From Bacteroides cellulosilyticus DSM 14838 (GTDB lineage: Bacteria; Bacteroidota; Bacteroidia; Bacteroidales; Bacteroidaceae): DNA of 38,301 nt. The notes below the pieces were generated by a model. The model worked only from the letters and a program-made list of their open reading frames with translations. It was not told where the DNA came from and did not search any database. The stretch spans positions 758,384 to 796,684 of the forward strand of contig NZ_EQ973491.1 of NCBI RefSeq assembly GCF_000158035.1. The letters are read 5' to 3'. The position numbers and the translations under genes are program-made. Shown one piece after another: positions 1 through 8,751 of this stretch. Position 1 is the stretch's first letter. Each line of letters opens with the position of its first letter.

Positions 1-379
1 ACTTCTTTCCTTGCATAGTGAGTCTAATCAAGTGCACCTTCTTCTACTATTTCTTTTGCTTGTTTATATTCATTTCCGAAAGATATGTTCATCCCCTGTC
101 TGATCTTGATAGAAAATAATCAAAAAGGCTTAAAAGTGTTAATGGATGTATTGCTGCAATAAATGAATGAAAGTCATTTTTTAGCTTTAACAAGTGGGTT
201 ACATATTTTTTGTGATACGTTACCACACTGTTTTTTCTTGCATTTCTCTTGAGATTTTTGATTCATTATTATACTGTTTTTCTCTCTCTAAAGTGATTTC
301 TTAAGCTCTCTTTTTGTCTTAAAAAAGGGTTCTTTGTTTTGTTTGTAATTGTTTGATATATAGCTTGATATATTGTTTT

Positions 380-448
380 ACGAAATGCAGTCAAAAAAGA
401 ATGTAACATCGAAGAGAAAGATGTAATGCCATCAAAAAAACGTGTAGC
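380..448 (+). promoter_or_regulatory. Operator ladder of ATGTARY half-sites upstream of xusA
   Basis: Directly visible half-sites are ATGTAAC at 401, ATGTAAT at 421 and GTGTAGC at 442, spaced 20 and 21 bp. A degenerate copy, ACGAAAT, sits 21 bp further upstream at 380. Spacing of about two helical turns puts all copies on one face of the DNA. AraC-family DNA-binding domains are known to read direct repeats about 21 bp apart, and the local HTCS (24044-28156, minus strand) ends in such a domain, so it is the inferred binder. The same ladder occurs at 18171-18239. Positions 401-452 align without gaps to 18192-18243 with 35 of 52 bases identical, concentrated in the half-sites. Confidence 0.65.
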
Positions 449-484
449 ATGATCGTGTCCACTGTTTTATTTCTGATGCATACA

Positions 485-518
485 TTTGCTGCTGTGAAAA
501 AGCATGCTATAATGTTTG
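485..518 (+). promoter_or_regulatory. Candidate promoter of the xus operon
   Basis: A TTTG (485-488, within TACATTTG at 481-488) stands 22 bases before AATGTTTG (511-518), which differs in one base from the Bacteroides -7 consensus TAnnTTTG. The spacing is slightly longer than the usual 19-21. What supports it is that exactly the same boxes recur at the same distances from the same half-sites upstream of the CE1 operon (18276-18309). It would give a leader of roughly 195 nt before xusA. No mapped transcript is available, so this remains a prediction. Confidence 0.5.
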
Positions 519-720
519 GAGAGATACGTATGGAAAACTCTTTTCTTTCCTCCTATAGCTTGAAACGCTAATTTATGTAATAATAGTAATATGATTATTA
601 ACCGTTGAATTATTAATCTTAAAAGACTAATTGATTATGAAATGCAAGTATGATGACAGTTAAAGCTATCCATAATAGCTAATGGAAAAAAGAGAATGTA
701 GTTTTTAATATCTTAAACTA

Positions 721-3700
721 ATGGTAATGAAAAATGTAACAAAAAAAATCCAAAAGATCCCTTACCTACTGATTTTGTTGCTATTAAGTTGCTTGCCAAC
801 TTTAGCGCAAAATGGAGTAACGGTAAAAGGAACAGTTGTTGATGGCACTGGAGAAACTGTAATTGGTGCTTCCATCGTTGTGAAAGGCAACACTTCAATA
901 GGTACGATATCAGATATAGATGGAAATTTCACGTTGGCTGTTCCTAATGACAAAGTAACTCTTGTAGTTTCATTTATAGGAATGAAATCACAGGAAGTTA
1001 GAATTACAGGCCAAAAGATTTTGAAGGTCACTTTAGAAGATGACTCACAGCAACTGGAAGAGGTTGTTGTGGTAGGATATGGTCAGCAGAAGAAGGCCAG
1101 TGTAGTAGGCGCTATCACACAAACTACCGGTAAAGTACTGGAACGGGCAGCTGGTATCAGTGATATTGGTGCGGCACTGACAGGTAACTTGCCGGGTGTG
1201 GTTACTACCACAGGTACAGGTATGCCAGGTGCAGAAGAACCTAAAATAACGATTCGTGGTGCAAGTTCTTGGAATAATAATGAAGATCCGCTTGTGTTGG
1301 TTGATGGTATTGAACGTCCCATGAGTTCAGTGGATATCAGTTCTGTACAATCTATTTCAGTTTTGAAAGATGCATCCGCAACTGCTGTTTACGGTGTGAA
1401 GGGTGCCAATGGTGTAATTCTTGTAACTACGAAACGTGGTGTTGAGGGCAGTGCGAAAATCGATGTGGGTTTTAATGCCACTCTGAAGGCTCCCTCTAAA
1501 CTTCCCAATAAGTACGATTCTTACGACGCTTTGTTGTTTCGTAATACAGCCATTGAGCATGAATTAGCTCTGAGACCTGATTCATGGGAATACATCCGTT
1601 CCCAATCGTTTATCAATAATTATCGTAATCAGACTACTGTTGAGCAGAGAGAACGTTATCCTAATGTAGACTGGCAGAAGGCTCTGTTTAAAGATAATAC
1701 GATGTCTTACAATGCCAATCTTAATATTAGTGGTGGTACAAAGTTTGTGAAGTATTTTGCTTCAGCCGACTATGTACATGAGGGGGACCTCTTTAGAATT
1801 TATGACAATGGTCGTGATTACAACTCCGGCTATGGATACGATCGTATCAATGTGCGTAGTAATCTGGACTTCAATATAACGAAGACTACCGTACTGAAGA
1901 TGAACCTTGCAGGCTCCAATGCTATTCGTAAGGCTCCATGGAGCAATACGGGTAATTCGGAATGGCAGATTGGGCAGCAATGGTCGGGTGCATACAATAT
2001 TGCACCGGACGTGTTCCTACCGCAGTATTCCGATGGTAGCTGGGGTATGTATCCACTTGTTTCAAACACCACGAACTCTGCAGAAAATATTTCTTTAGGT
2101 GGTACGATGCAACTCACAACCACCCGTATCAACACCGACTTTACATTGGAGCAGGATTTGAAGTTTATAACTAAGGGACTTTCTGCCCGGGCCACTGTTT
2201 CTTGGGACAATATATTTGTTGAAAACAATCGCGGTATCAATGACTTGTATAATAGTGCGCAGCGCAAGTGGGTTGATCCGGATACCGGTCAGGTGAGATA
2301 TGAACAATCGTATGACACAAATAATGGTTTTGACTGGACACAAGGAGTCAATTGGAGTACTTCTCCCGGTGCTGTGGATAATAGCCAGACGGTTCGTAAC
2401 CTCTATTATCAGGCGCAATTGAACTGGATGCGTAGTTTTGGTAAGCATGATGTCACGGCTATGGGATTATTTAGTCGTCAGGAAAATGCACGAGGTAGTG
2501 TGATGCCAACCTATCGTGAAGACTGGGCTTTCCGTGTTACTTATAACTATGCCGACCGTTATTTTATAGAATACAATGGCGCTTACAATGGTTCTGAAAA
2601 GTTTAGCCCAGAGAATCGTTTTGCATTTTTTAATTCAGGTGCTATTGGCTGGATGGTCAGTGAAGAACCTTTCATGAAGTTTTTCCGTGAAAAGAAGATC
2701 ATTGACATGTTGAAAGTTCGTGCTTCTTATGGTGAAATTGGTTCTGACCAGTTAGGACCTGATCCGTTTGATTCAAGTCGTCGGTGGTTGTACATGAACC
2801 AGTGGGCCTATGGTGGCCACACTACTATGGATCTGAACCATACAGAAAGTATCTATACCTGGTATCGTGAGTCTGCTATTGGTAATCAGGATATACAATG
2901 GGAGGTTGTGAAGAAATTGAATATTGGTGTTGACTATTCGTTTTTTGAAGGAGTGCTGGCTGGTAGTTTGGAATTCTTCCGTGATGAACGTTCCAATATC
3001 TTTGTCTATGGTGGCGACCGTTCCATTCCTTCTTATTTCGGGGGAACTCCTCCTTCTGTTAACAAAGGCAAAATCCGTACGAATGGATATGAATTGGAAT
3101 TACGTGTAAATAAGACCTTTGGTAATGACTGGCGTGTTTGGGGTAACTTTAGTATGACGCATGCTAAGAATAAGGTGTTGGTGAAAGATGACCAAGCTAT
3201 GCGTCCTGCCTATCAGAAAGCAGCTGGCTTCGGGGTAGGTCAATATACTTCTTATATTGATGCGGGATACATTCAAAACTATGACCAATTGTATGGTAGC
3301 CCTGCTCATGATGCTAATGATTCTCAAAAGCTGGTGGGCGACTATTATATTGTCGATTTTAATGGCGACGGTGTGGTGGATAACAAAGATCAGGCTCCTT
3401 ATGGCTACACCAGTCAGCCCGAAAATACATTTAATGCTACCATCGGTTTTGAGTGGAAAGGATTCAGTGCATTTGCACAATTCTATGGTGTGAACAATGT
3501 AACCCGTGATGTGGGGCTTACTAGTTTTGGCAGCAAACTGAACACTGTGTTTGATACTGGCACATGGTGGTCAAAAAATACTCCTAATGCCGATGTGGTA
3601 GTACCCCGCTGGAATTCTACGCCGAGCTATAACGGCGGAACCCAATCTCTTTATGACGGTTCTTATATTCGTTTGAAGAACGTTGAACTAGCTTATACTT

Positions 3701-3882
3701 GGAATAAAGGCTGGATCAAGAGAATGGGATTAAGTAACCTGAAAATTTATGTCAATGGTAATAATCTATGGTTATGGACTCGCATGCCGGATGACCGTGA
3801 AGCTAACCTCTCCGGAGCTGGTTATCTGGGAGCTTATCCCACAGTGAAACGTTATAACTTAGGTATTAAATTTACATTATAA
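721..3882 (+). CDS. xusA: SusC-like TonB-dependent outer membrane transporter (XusA)
   Basis: This 1053-residue outer membrane protein is the first of two tandem SusC-like transporters and would import xylo-oligosaccharides using TonB energy. A signal peptide covers about residues 1-29 (cleavage near TLA-Q). A carboxypeptidase-regulatory-like N-terminal extension spans about 33-110, followed by the conserved EEVVVVGYG segment (113-121), a plug domain ending near VILVTTKRG, and a long beta-barrel. The length is normal for a full SusC. The start at 721 is followed by a second Met at 727, which would give an equally good signal peptide; there is no Shine-Dalgarno, as is usual here. Its stop is 2 bases from the next start, so it is cotranscribed with its SusD partner. 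The xus name rests on gene order (SusC-SusD-SusC-SusD-lipoprotein-GH10), known from Bacteroidetes xylan clusters. Confidence 0.95.
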   Translation: MVMKNVTKKIQKIPYLLILLLLSCLPTLAQNGVTVKGTVVDGTGETVIGASIVVKGNTSIGTISDIDGNFTLAVPNDKVTLVVSFIGMKSQEVRITGQKILKVTLEDDSQQLEEVVVVGYGQQKKASVVGAITQTTGKVLERAAGISDIGAALTGNLPGVVTTTGTGMPGAEEPKITIRGASSWNNNEDPLVLVDGIERPMSSVDISSVQSISVLKDASATAVYGVKGANGVILVTTKRGVEGSAKIDVGFNATLKAPSKLPNKYDSYDALLFRNTAIEHELALRPDSWEYIRSQSFINNYRNQTTVEQRERYPNVDWQKALFKDNTMSYNANLNISGGTKFVKYFASADYVHEGDLFRIYDNGRDYNSGYGYDRINVRSNLDFNITKTTVLKMNLAGSNAIRKAPWSNTGNSEWQIGQQWSGAYNIAPDVFLPQYSDGSWGMYPLVSNTTNSAENISLGGTMQLTTTRINTDFTLEQDLKFITKGLSARATVSWDNIFVENNRGINDLYNSAQRKWVDPDTGQVRYEQSYDTNNGFDWTQGVNWSTSPGAVDNSQTVRNLYYQAQLNWMRSFGKHDVTAMGLFSRQENARGSVMPTYREDWAFRVTYNYADRYFIEYNGAYNGSEKFSPENRFAFFNSGAIGWMVSEEPFMKFFREKKIIDMLKVRASYGEIGSDQLGPDPFDSSRRWLYMNQWAYGGHTTMDLNHTESIYTWYRESAIGNQDIQWEVVKKLNIGVDYSFFEGVLAGSLEFFRDERSNIFVYGGDRSIPSYFGGTPPSVNKGKIRTNGYELELRVNKTFGNDWRVWGNFSMTHAKNKVLVKDDQAMRPAYQKAAGFGVGQYTSYIDAGYIQNYDQLYGSPAHDANDSQKLVGDYYIVDFNGDGVVDNKDQAPYGYTSQPENTFNATIGFEWKGFSAFAQFYGVNNVTRDVGLTSFGSKLNTVFDTGTWWSKNTPNADVVVPRWNSTPSYNGGTQSLYDGSYIRLKNVELAYTWNKGWIKRMGLSNLKIYVNGNNLWLWTRMPDDREANLSGAGYLGAYPTVKRYNLGIKFTL

Positions 3883-3884
3883 TA

Positions 3885-5834
3885 ATGAACAAGATGAAAT
3901 ATACATATAAGACTCTTTTATGTTCAGGCCTTTTGGTTCTTGCAGTGGGGCTCGGCATGACGTCTTGCGAAGACTATTTGGATAAAAGTCCTGAATCGAC
4001 TGTATCCGAAGAAGATGCGTTTAAGAATTTTCGTAATTTTCAAGGATTTATAGAAGAAATCTATAACTGTATTCCTGATAAGGAGAAATGTAACTATTGT
4101 ACTTCCTGGAACTGGGGCGATGATGAACTCTTCAATTCCATGGGAGATGCCCACATGACGCATCAGGCCGACTTAGGTAACTTTCGTGCTTGGCAAAGTA
4201 ATGGACAATGTTGGTTGTATAGAAATCCTAGCAATCCTGCTTCTACTGATAAGTTTCAGCATTCTTTATGGCCGCATTCTTGGTATTGCATTCGCAAGGC
4301 TAATGTAGGTCTTGCTAATTTGGACAAACTGGTGGGTACGCAGGAAGAAAAGGATTTGATTGCAGGCCAACTTTATTTCTTTCGTGCATGGTGGCATTTT
4401 GAGTTGATGACTTTTTGGGGAGGATTGCCTTACGTTGACCAGGTATTTGATGCTACGCAAGAGCTGAATTTGCCGCGATTGACTTATCAGGAGTGTGCTG
4501 ATAAAGCTGCGGAGGATTTCCGTCGTGCTGCCGATCTATTACCGGTGGATTGGGATAAGACCAGTGCGGGTAAGGCTACAGAAGGTAAGAATCAACTACG
4601 TATTAATAAAATTATGGCATTGGGCTATTTGGGTAAGAATTATCTGTGGGCAGGAAGTCCCTTGATGAAGAACGGTGCACAGTTAGGAGGTACCCAAACT
4701 TACAATTATGATGAAAACTATTGTAAGAAAGCTGCGCAAGCGTTCGGTGAATTGCTGACTTTGGTAGAAAGTGGTCAGACGCAATATGCTCTTGTTGAGT
4801 TTAACTATAGTAATATATATGATCACGAGAAGGCAAAAGGTGCCTCGAATAGCTATTCTGACCTTTTCTATACCCGTCGTCAGAACTGGTTGATGCCGGG
4901 CTCAGTCGAAGCTATTTTCCGTGGTCCTTCTGCGGATTATAATGGTAGTAACTGGAATATGACGAAGTTATGGGGGCCGAAAGTAGCAGGTCTTGTTGCT
5001 CATGACAAAATTATACACCTGCCTACAGCCAATCTTGTAGAAATGTATGGTATGGCTAATGGGCTTCCTCTCGACGATCCGCAATCTGGATTTGATAAGA
5101 GACATCCATTCAAGAATAGAGACCCGCGTTTCTACCACGACGTCGTGTTCGATGGTTTCCACTATGTTTTGGCAGAAGATAAGTTGTCAGATGCACAAAA
5201 ATCTTATGCTTATTGTGAACTTTATACGGGAGCGGATATGCGTTCAGCCGATCTGGGAAGTCGTACCGGCTATTTCTTCCAGAAACTGGTTCCTCACACT
5301 TGCAATGAAGGCGACAAGGAATATGATTGGGGTAGTAACTTGCATACCTATTTGTCCTACATGCGTTTGGCAGACATTTACCTGATGTATGCCGAGAGTT
5401 GTGCTGCTTTTGGTGGTTCATCTGCCAAGTCTGATAACTGTACGCTTACTTCGCTCGATGCAATCAATAAGATCCGTGCCCGTTGTGGTGCTGAGGAAGT
5501 ACATTCATCCTATATTGCAGACAGCAAGAAATTTATGGACGAGATTCGTCGTGAACGTGCAGTTGAACTTTCTATGGAAGGTTTCCGCTTCAATGACCTG
5601 CAACGTTGGCTGTTGCTGACCGAGTCACCTTATACCGAGAAATATTCTGTAGAATTCGATCGGGTAGAGAGTGCAGATTTCTATAAAAATAATGACCCTG
5701 CGGAAGCTGAAGTGGCTAACTACCGTCATGAACTGATTGTGAAACGCATATACGGTACAAAGCATTATTGGTTCCCCTTACCTGATGATGATGTTTATCT
5801 TTATCTTGAGTTCGGACAGAATCCTGGCTGGTAA
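3885..5834 (+). CDS. xusB: SusD/RagB-family surface glycan-binding lipoprotein (XusB)
   Basis: This 649-residue lipoprotein is the cell-surface lid partner of the preceding SusC and would capture xylan fragments for import. The signal peptide ends in a lipobox MTSC with the lipidated Cys at residue 28. The N-terminal EDYLDKSPES, the TPR-rich helical middle (for example FFRAWWHFELM near 160) and the C-terminal ending in FPLPDDDV and FGQNPGW are typical of SusD/RagB. It is longer than SusD itself (about 550), as is common in xylan systems. The start lies 2 bases after the xusA stop, which implies translational coupling. Ligand specificity cannot be read from sequence; xylan is inferred from the neighbours. 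Confidence 0.95.
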   Translation: MNKMKYTYKTLLCSGLLVLAVGLGMTSCEDYLDKSPESTVSEEDAFKNFRNFQGFIEEIYNCIPDKEKCNYCTSWNWGDDELFNSMGDAHMTHQADLGNFRAWQSNGQCWLYRNPSNPASTDKFQHSLWPHSWYCIRKANVGLANLDKLVGTQEEKDLIAGQLYFFRAWWHFELMTFWGGLPYVDQVFDATQELNLPRLTYQECADKAAEDFRRAADLLPVDWDKTSAGKATEGKNQLRINKIMALGYLGKNYLWAGSPLMKNGAQLGGTQTYNYDENYCKKAAQAFGELLTLVESGQTQYALVEFNYSNIYDHEKAKGASNSYSDLFYTRRQNWLMPGSVEAIFRGPSADYNGSNWNMTKLWGPKVAGLVAHDKIIHLPTANLVEMYGMANGLPLDDPQSGFDKRHPFKNRDPRFYHDVVFDGFHYVLAEDKLSDAQKSYAYCELYTGADMRSADLGSRTGYFFQKLVPHTCNEGDKEYDWGSNLHTYLSYMRLADIYLMYAESCAAFGGSSAKSDNCTLTSLDAINKIRARCGAEEVHSSYIADSKKFMDEIRRERAVELSMEGFRFNDLQRWLLLTESPYTEKYSVEFDRVESADFYKNNDPAEAEVANYRHELIVKRIYGTKHYWFPLPDDDVYLYLEFGQNPGW

Positions 5835-5877
5835 TCGTGGAGGACTAAAAGTATGTTTAATAATAAATGAATAAACA

Positions 5878-8742
5878 ATGAAATATATACAAGCAAAATT
5901 CATTCTTTGTGCTATGCTGGCTGTTTCTCCGATGTTTGTCAGTGCGCAGGCCACAGACTGGAATGAAACCGATTCATTGGTAAGTGAAAAAGACCCGATG
6001 GTACAGGTGGCCTTTCGTAAGGTAGCTCAAAAAGATCTTTTGGGTGGTGTTTCTGTAGTCAATGTGGAGGAACTAACGAAGAAGAATTATAATACTTACA
6101 GCCTGGATAATATGCAGGGCTATGTAGGCGGTTGGAATGGTAACTCATTGTGGGGAATGGATGGTGACAATGCCGGTTATTTGGTTTTGGTAGATGGTGT
6201 GCCTCGTGATGCGAACAATGTTATGCCGTCTGAAATAGCACAGATTTCATTTTTAAAAGGTGCTCAAGCTGTAGTTCTTTATGGTAGCAAAGCTGCTAAA
6301 GGTGCGGTGGTGATTACTACCAAACGTGGTAATGTAGAGGGACTAAATGTTAGTGTCAGAGCTAATACCGGATTTCATGTAGCAAAGGCTTTTCCGGAAT
6401 ACTTGGGTTCGGCAGAGTATATGACCCTTTACAATGAAGCCCTTTTGAATGACGATCCCAGTGCGAATCTTCGTTATACGGCCGAGCAGATTTACAATCA
6501 TGGTTCAGGGTTGAATCCATATCGTTATCCGAACATGAACTACTACTCTTCTGATTATGTGAAGAAAGCATATAATCGTTCGGAAGTGACTGCCGAGATT
6601 ACCGGTGGTGGCAAGCGTGCGCGTTTCTATAGTAATGTGAGTTATTATAGAAACGGTGATTTTCTAGACTTTGGTGAAGCCAAAAATAATAGGACAGACC
6701 GTTTTAATGTACGTGGTAATGTAGATGTAAACATCAATAGTTTTATCAATGCCTACATCAATGCCAATGCCACGTTCTACGACTTGAAAAGTGCAAAAGG
6801 TGATTATTGGAACGTTGCATCGACTGCACGTCCTAATTTCCCTGAAAATGCGGCTCCGCTCATCCCGCTGGATATGATTGATCCCAATGCTACGGCTGCT
6901 TGGGAACTACTGGGTACGACTTCCAATATTATTGGTGGTAAATATTTCTTGTCCGGTACGCAGGCCAATTCTACCAATGCTTTTGCAGACAGTTATGCTG
7001 CCGGAAGCAGTAAGTGGACGAGCCGTCAGTTTCAGTTCGATGCTGGTGTGGATGTTAACCTTAACAAAGTATTGAAAGGACTCTCGTTCAATACTATGTT
7101 TGCTGTGGATTATGCCACTTCTTACTCAACTTCTTTTGACAATAATTATGCAGTATTTGTTCCTACTTGGTCCAATTATGGCGGCAAAGACGTTATAGTG
7201 GCACTCAGCAAGGAGGGGAATGATGAAAGACCGGGTACTCAAAATGTAGGTGGAAGTACAGATAAGCAAACGATTGCATTCACTGGGCAGTTCAATTATC
7301 AGAATACTTTCAATAAGGATCATAATGTGTCAGCCATGCTTATAGCCAATGGTTATCAGCAAACGGTTTCTGCACAGTATCATCGTATTAGCAACGCCAA
7401 TCTGGCATTGCAGGCGGGCTATAACTATCAGCAGCGCTATTATGCTGATTTTGGTGTGGCATTGATTCATTCCGCTAAGCTTGCTAAAGGGCATCGTCAA
7501 GCCCTCTCTCCTTCAGTGACATTAGGCTGGCGCTTAAGCAATGAAAATTTCCTGAAGGATTCTCCGGTGGTAGATGATTTATTACTGAGCGTATCGGGCA
7601 GTATCCTCAATCAGGACATTGACCTGGTGATGAATGATAATGAGTTTTATCTCTATGAATCGGTATGGACTCAGAACGATGGCTATGCATGGTATGATGG
7701 CCCGGCTGGTAAATATACTATCTCTACCAGAGGTCAGAACGACGATCTTTCGTTCATCAAGCGCAAGGAGTTCTCTGCAAACTTAAAAACTTCGCTTTGG
7801 AACAGACTGATTACAGCTGATGCTTCATTCTTCATCAACTCTATGGAGGGATATCTGATTAATCAACCCACTTTCTATCCGTCTCATTTGAATACAGGAT
7901 ATCCTGCAGCGTCATTTATGGCTGTACTGAACTATAATAATAACAAGCGTGTAGGCTTTGATTTCAATATAAACGCTAACAAGCGTTTTGGAGACGTAGA
8001 CTTATCTTTAGGTGTGGCAGGCACATATTATGATACTAAGATCACTAAGCGTGATGAAATCTATGATGACGCCTATCGTTATCGTGAAGGAAGACCCATT
8101 GATGGTGTCTGGGGACTTCAGAGTGCCGGATTATTCCAGAGTAAGGAAGAAATCGAGAGTAGCCCTGAGCAGAAATTGGGTAGTACGGTTCAACCTGGTG
8201 ACATCAAATATGTGGACCAGAATGGAGATAACGTAATTGATGATAAGGATGAAGTCTTCTTGGGTAAAGGCGGTTGGTATGGTGCACCCTTTACACTCGG
8301 TATCAATTTTACTGCCAAATGGAAAAGTTTGACCTTCTTTGTGTTAGGTACTGGTAACTTCGGCGCTTACGGATTGAAAAATAGTTCATATTATTGGGTG
8401 GATGGCGATGATAAATACTCAGCCATAGTTCGCAACCGTTGGACTCCTGAAACAGCGGCTACTGCTACTTATCCCCGTTTATCTGCCAGAAGTTCAAGTA
8501 ATAACTTCCGTGCTTCGGATTATTGGTTGTACAAGACTGACCGTTTCGATCTGGCGAAAGTACAGATTACTTACGATCTACCAAAACGTATTTTGCGTAA
8601 TACTTTCATTAACGAGCTATCTGCTTACGTAAGCGGTGCAAACTTGTTGACTATCTCGAAAGAACGTAAACACATGGAGATGAATGTGGGTAGTGCTCCG
8701 CAAAGCAGATTCTATAATATTGGTGTGAAAGCTGTATTCTAA
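5878..8742 (+). CDS. xusC: SusC-like TonB-dependent transporter lacking the N-terminal extension (XusC)
   Basis: This is the second SusC-like outer membrane transporter, 954 residues. A signal peptide of about 23 residues (FVSA-QA) is followed by only about 30 residues before the plug. The carboxypeptidase-regulatory-like domain and the EEVVVVGYG segment of xusA are absent, which accounts for most of the 100-residue difference in length. The plug is recognisable (VLVDGVPRD, VVLYGSKAAKGAVVITTKRG) and the barrel ends in an aromatic residue (GVKAVF), as outer membrane beta-barrels do. It begins 43 bases after xusB and is followed 9 bases later by its own SusD. Two different transporter pairs in one operon suggest uptake of two size or decoration classes of xylan fragments; that division is inference. 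Confidence 0.93.
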   Translation: MKYIQAKFILCAMLAVSPMFVSAQATDWNETDSLVSEKDPMVQVAFRKVAQKDLLGGVSVVNVEELTKKNYNTYSLDNMQGYVGGWNGNSLWGMDGDNAGYLVLVDGVPRDANNVMPSEIAQISFLKGAQAVVLYGSKAAKGAVVITTKRGNVEGLNVSVRANTGFHVAKAFPEYLGSAEYMTLYNEALLNDDPSANLRYTAEQIYNHGSGLNPYRYPNMNYYSSDYVKKAYNRSEVTAEITGGGKRARFYSNVSYYRNGDFLDFGEAKNNRTDRFNVRGNVDVNINSFINAYINANATFYDLKSAKGDYWNVASTARPNFPENAAPLIPLDMIDPNATAAWELLGTTSNIIGGKYFLSGTQANSTNAFADSYAAGSSKWTSRQFQFDAGVDVNLNKVLKGLSFNTMFAVDYATSYSTSFDNNYAVFVPTWSNYGGKDVIVALSKEGNDERPGTQNVGGSTDKQTIAFTGQFNYQNTFNKDHNVSAMLIANGYQQTVSAQYHRISNANLALQAGYNYQQRYYADFGVALIHSAKLAKGHRQALSPSVTLGWRLSNENFLKDSPVVDDLLLSVSGSILNQDIDLVMNDNEFYLYESVWTQNDGYAWYDGPAGKYTISTRGQNDDLSFIKRKEFSANLKTSLWNRLITADASFFINSMEGYLINQPTFYPSHLNTGYPAASFMAVLNYNNNKRVGFDFNINANKRFGDVDLSLGVAGTYYDTKITKRDEIYDDAYRYREGRPIDGVWGLQSAGLFQSKEEIESSPEQKLGSTVQPGDIKYVDQNGDNVIDDKDEVFLGKGGWYGAPFTLGINFTAKWKSLTFFVLGTGNFGAYGLKNSSYYWVDGDDKYSAIVRNRWTPETAATATYPRLSARSSSNNFRASDYWLYKTDRFDLAKVQITYDLPKRILRNTFINELSAYVSGANLLTISKERKHMEMNVGSAPQSRFYNIGVKAVF

Positions 8743-8751
8743 TCTAAAATT

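Larger units (their letters stand above)
1..720. other. AT-rich intergenic region upstream of xusA
   Basis: No convincing gene lies in these 720 bases. The distal part (1-350) holds nothing recognisable beyond poly-T runs and a GTTACAT at 198-204, which is the reverse complement of the half-site found further down. From 355 onward it carries a regulatory module described separately: a GATATATAG at 355, ATGTARY half-sites at 380-448 and a promoter candidate at 485-518. The last 200 bases before the start codon would be a long untranslated leader, with a small hairpin (AGCTAT at 664-669, ATAGCT at 675-680). Long leaders are common before susC-type genes; no specific function can be given to this one. 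Confidence 0.7.

Noticed and set aside
24..92. Short minus-strand frame of 22 codons with plausible coding look (MNISFGNEYKQAKEIVEEGA)
   Set aside because: Too short, with a stop codon directly upstream of the Met region and no recognisable family; could be chance in AT-rich DNA.
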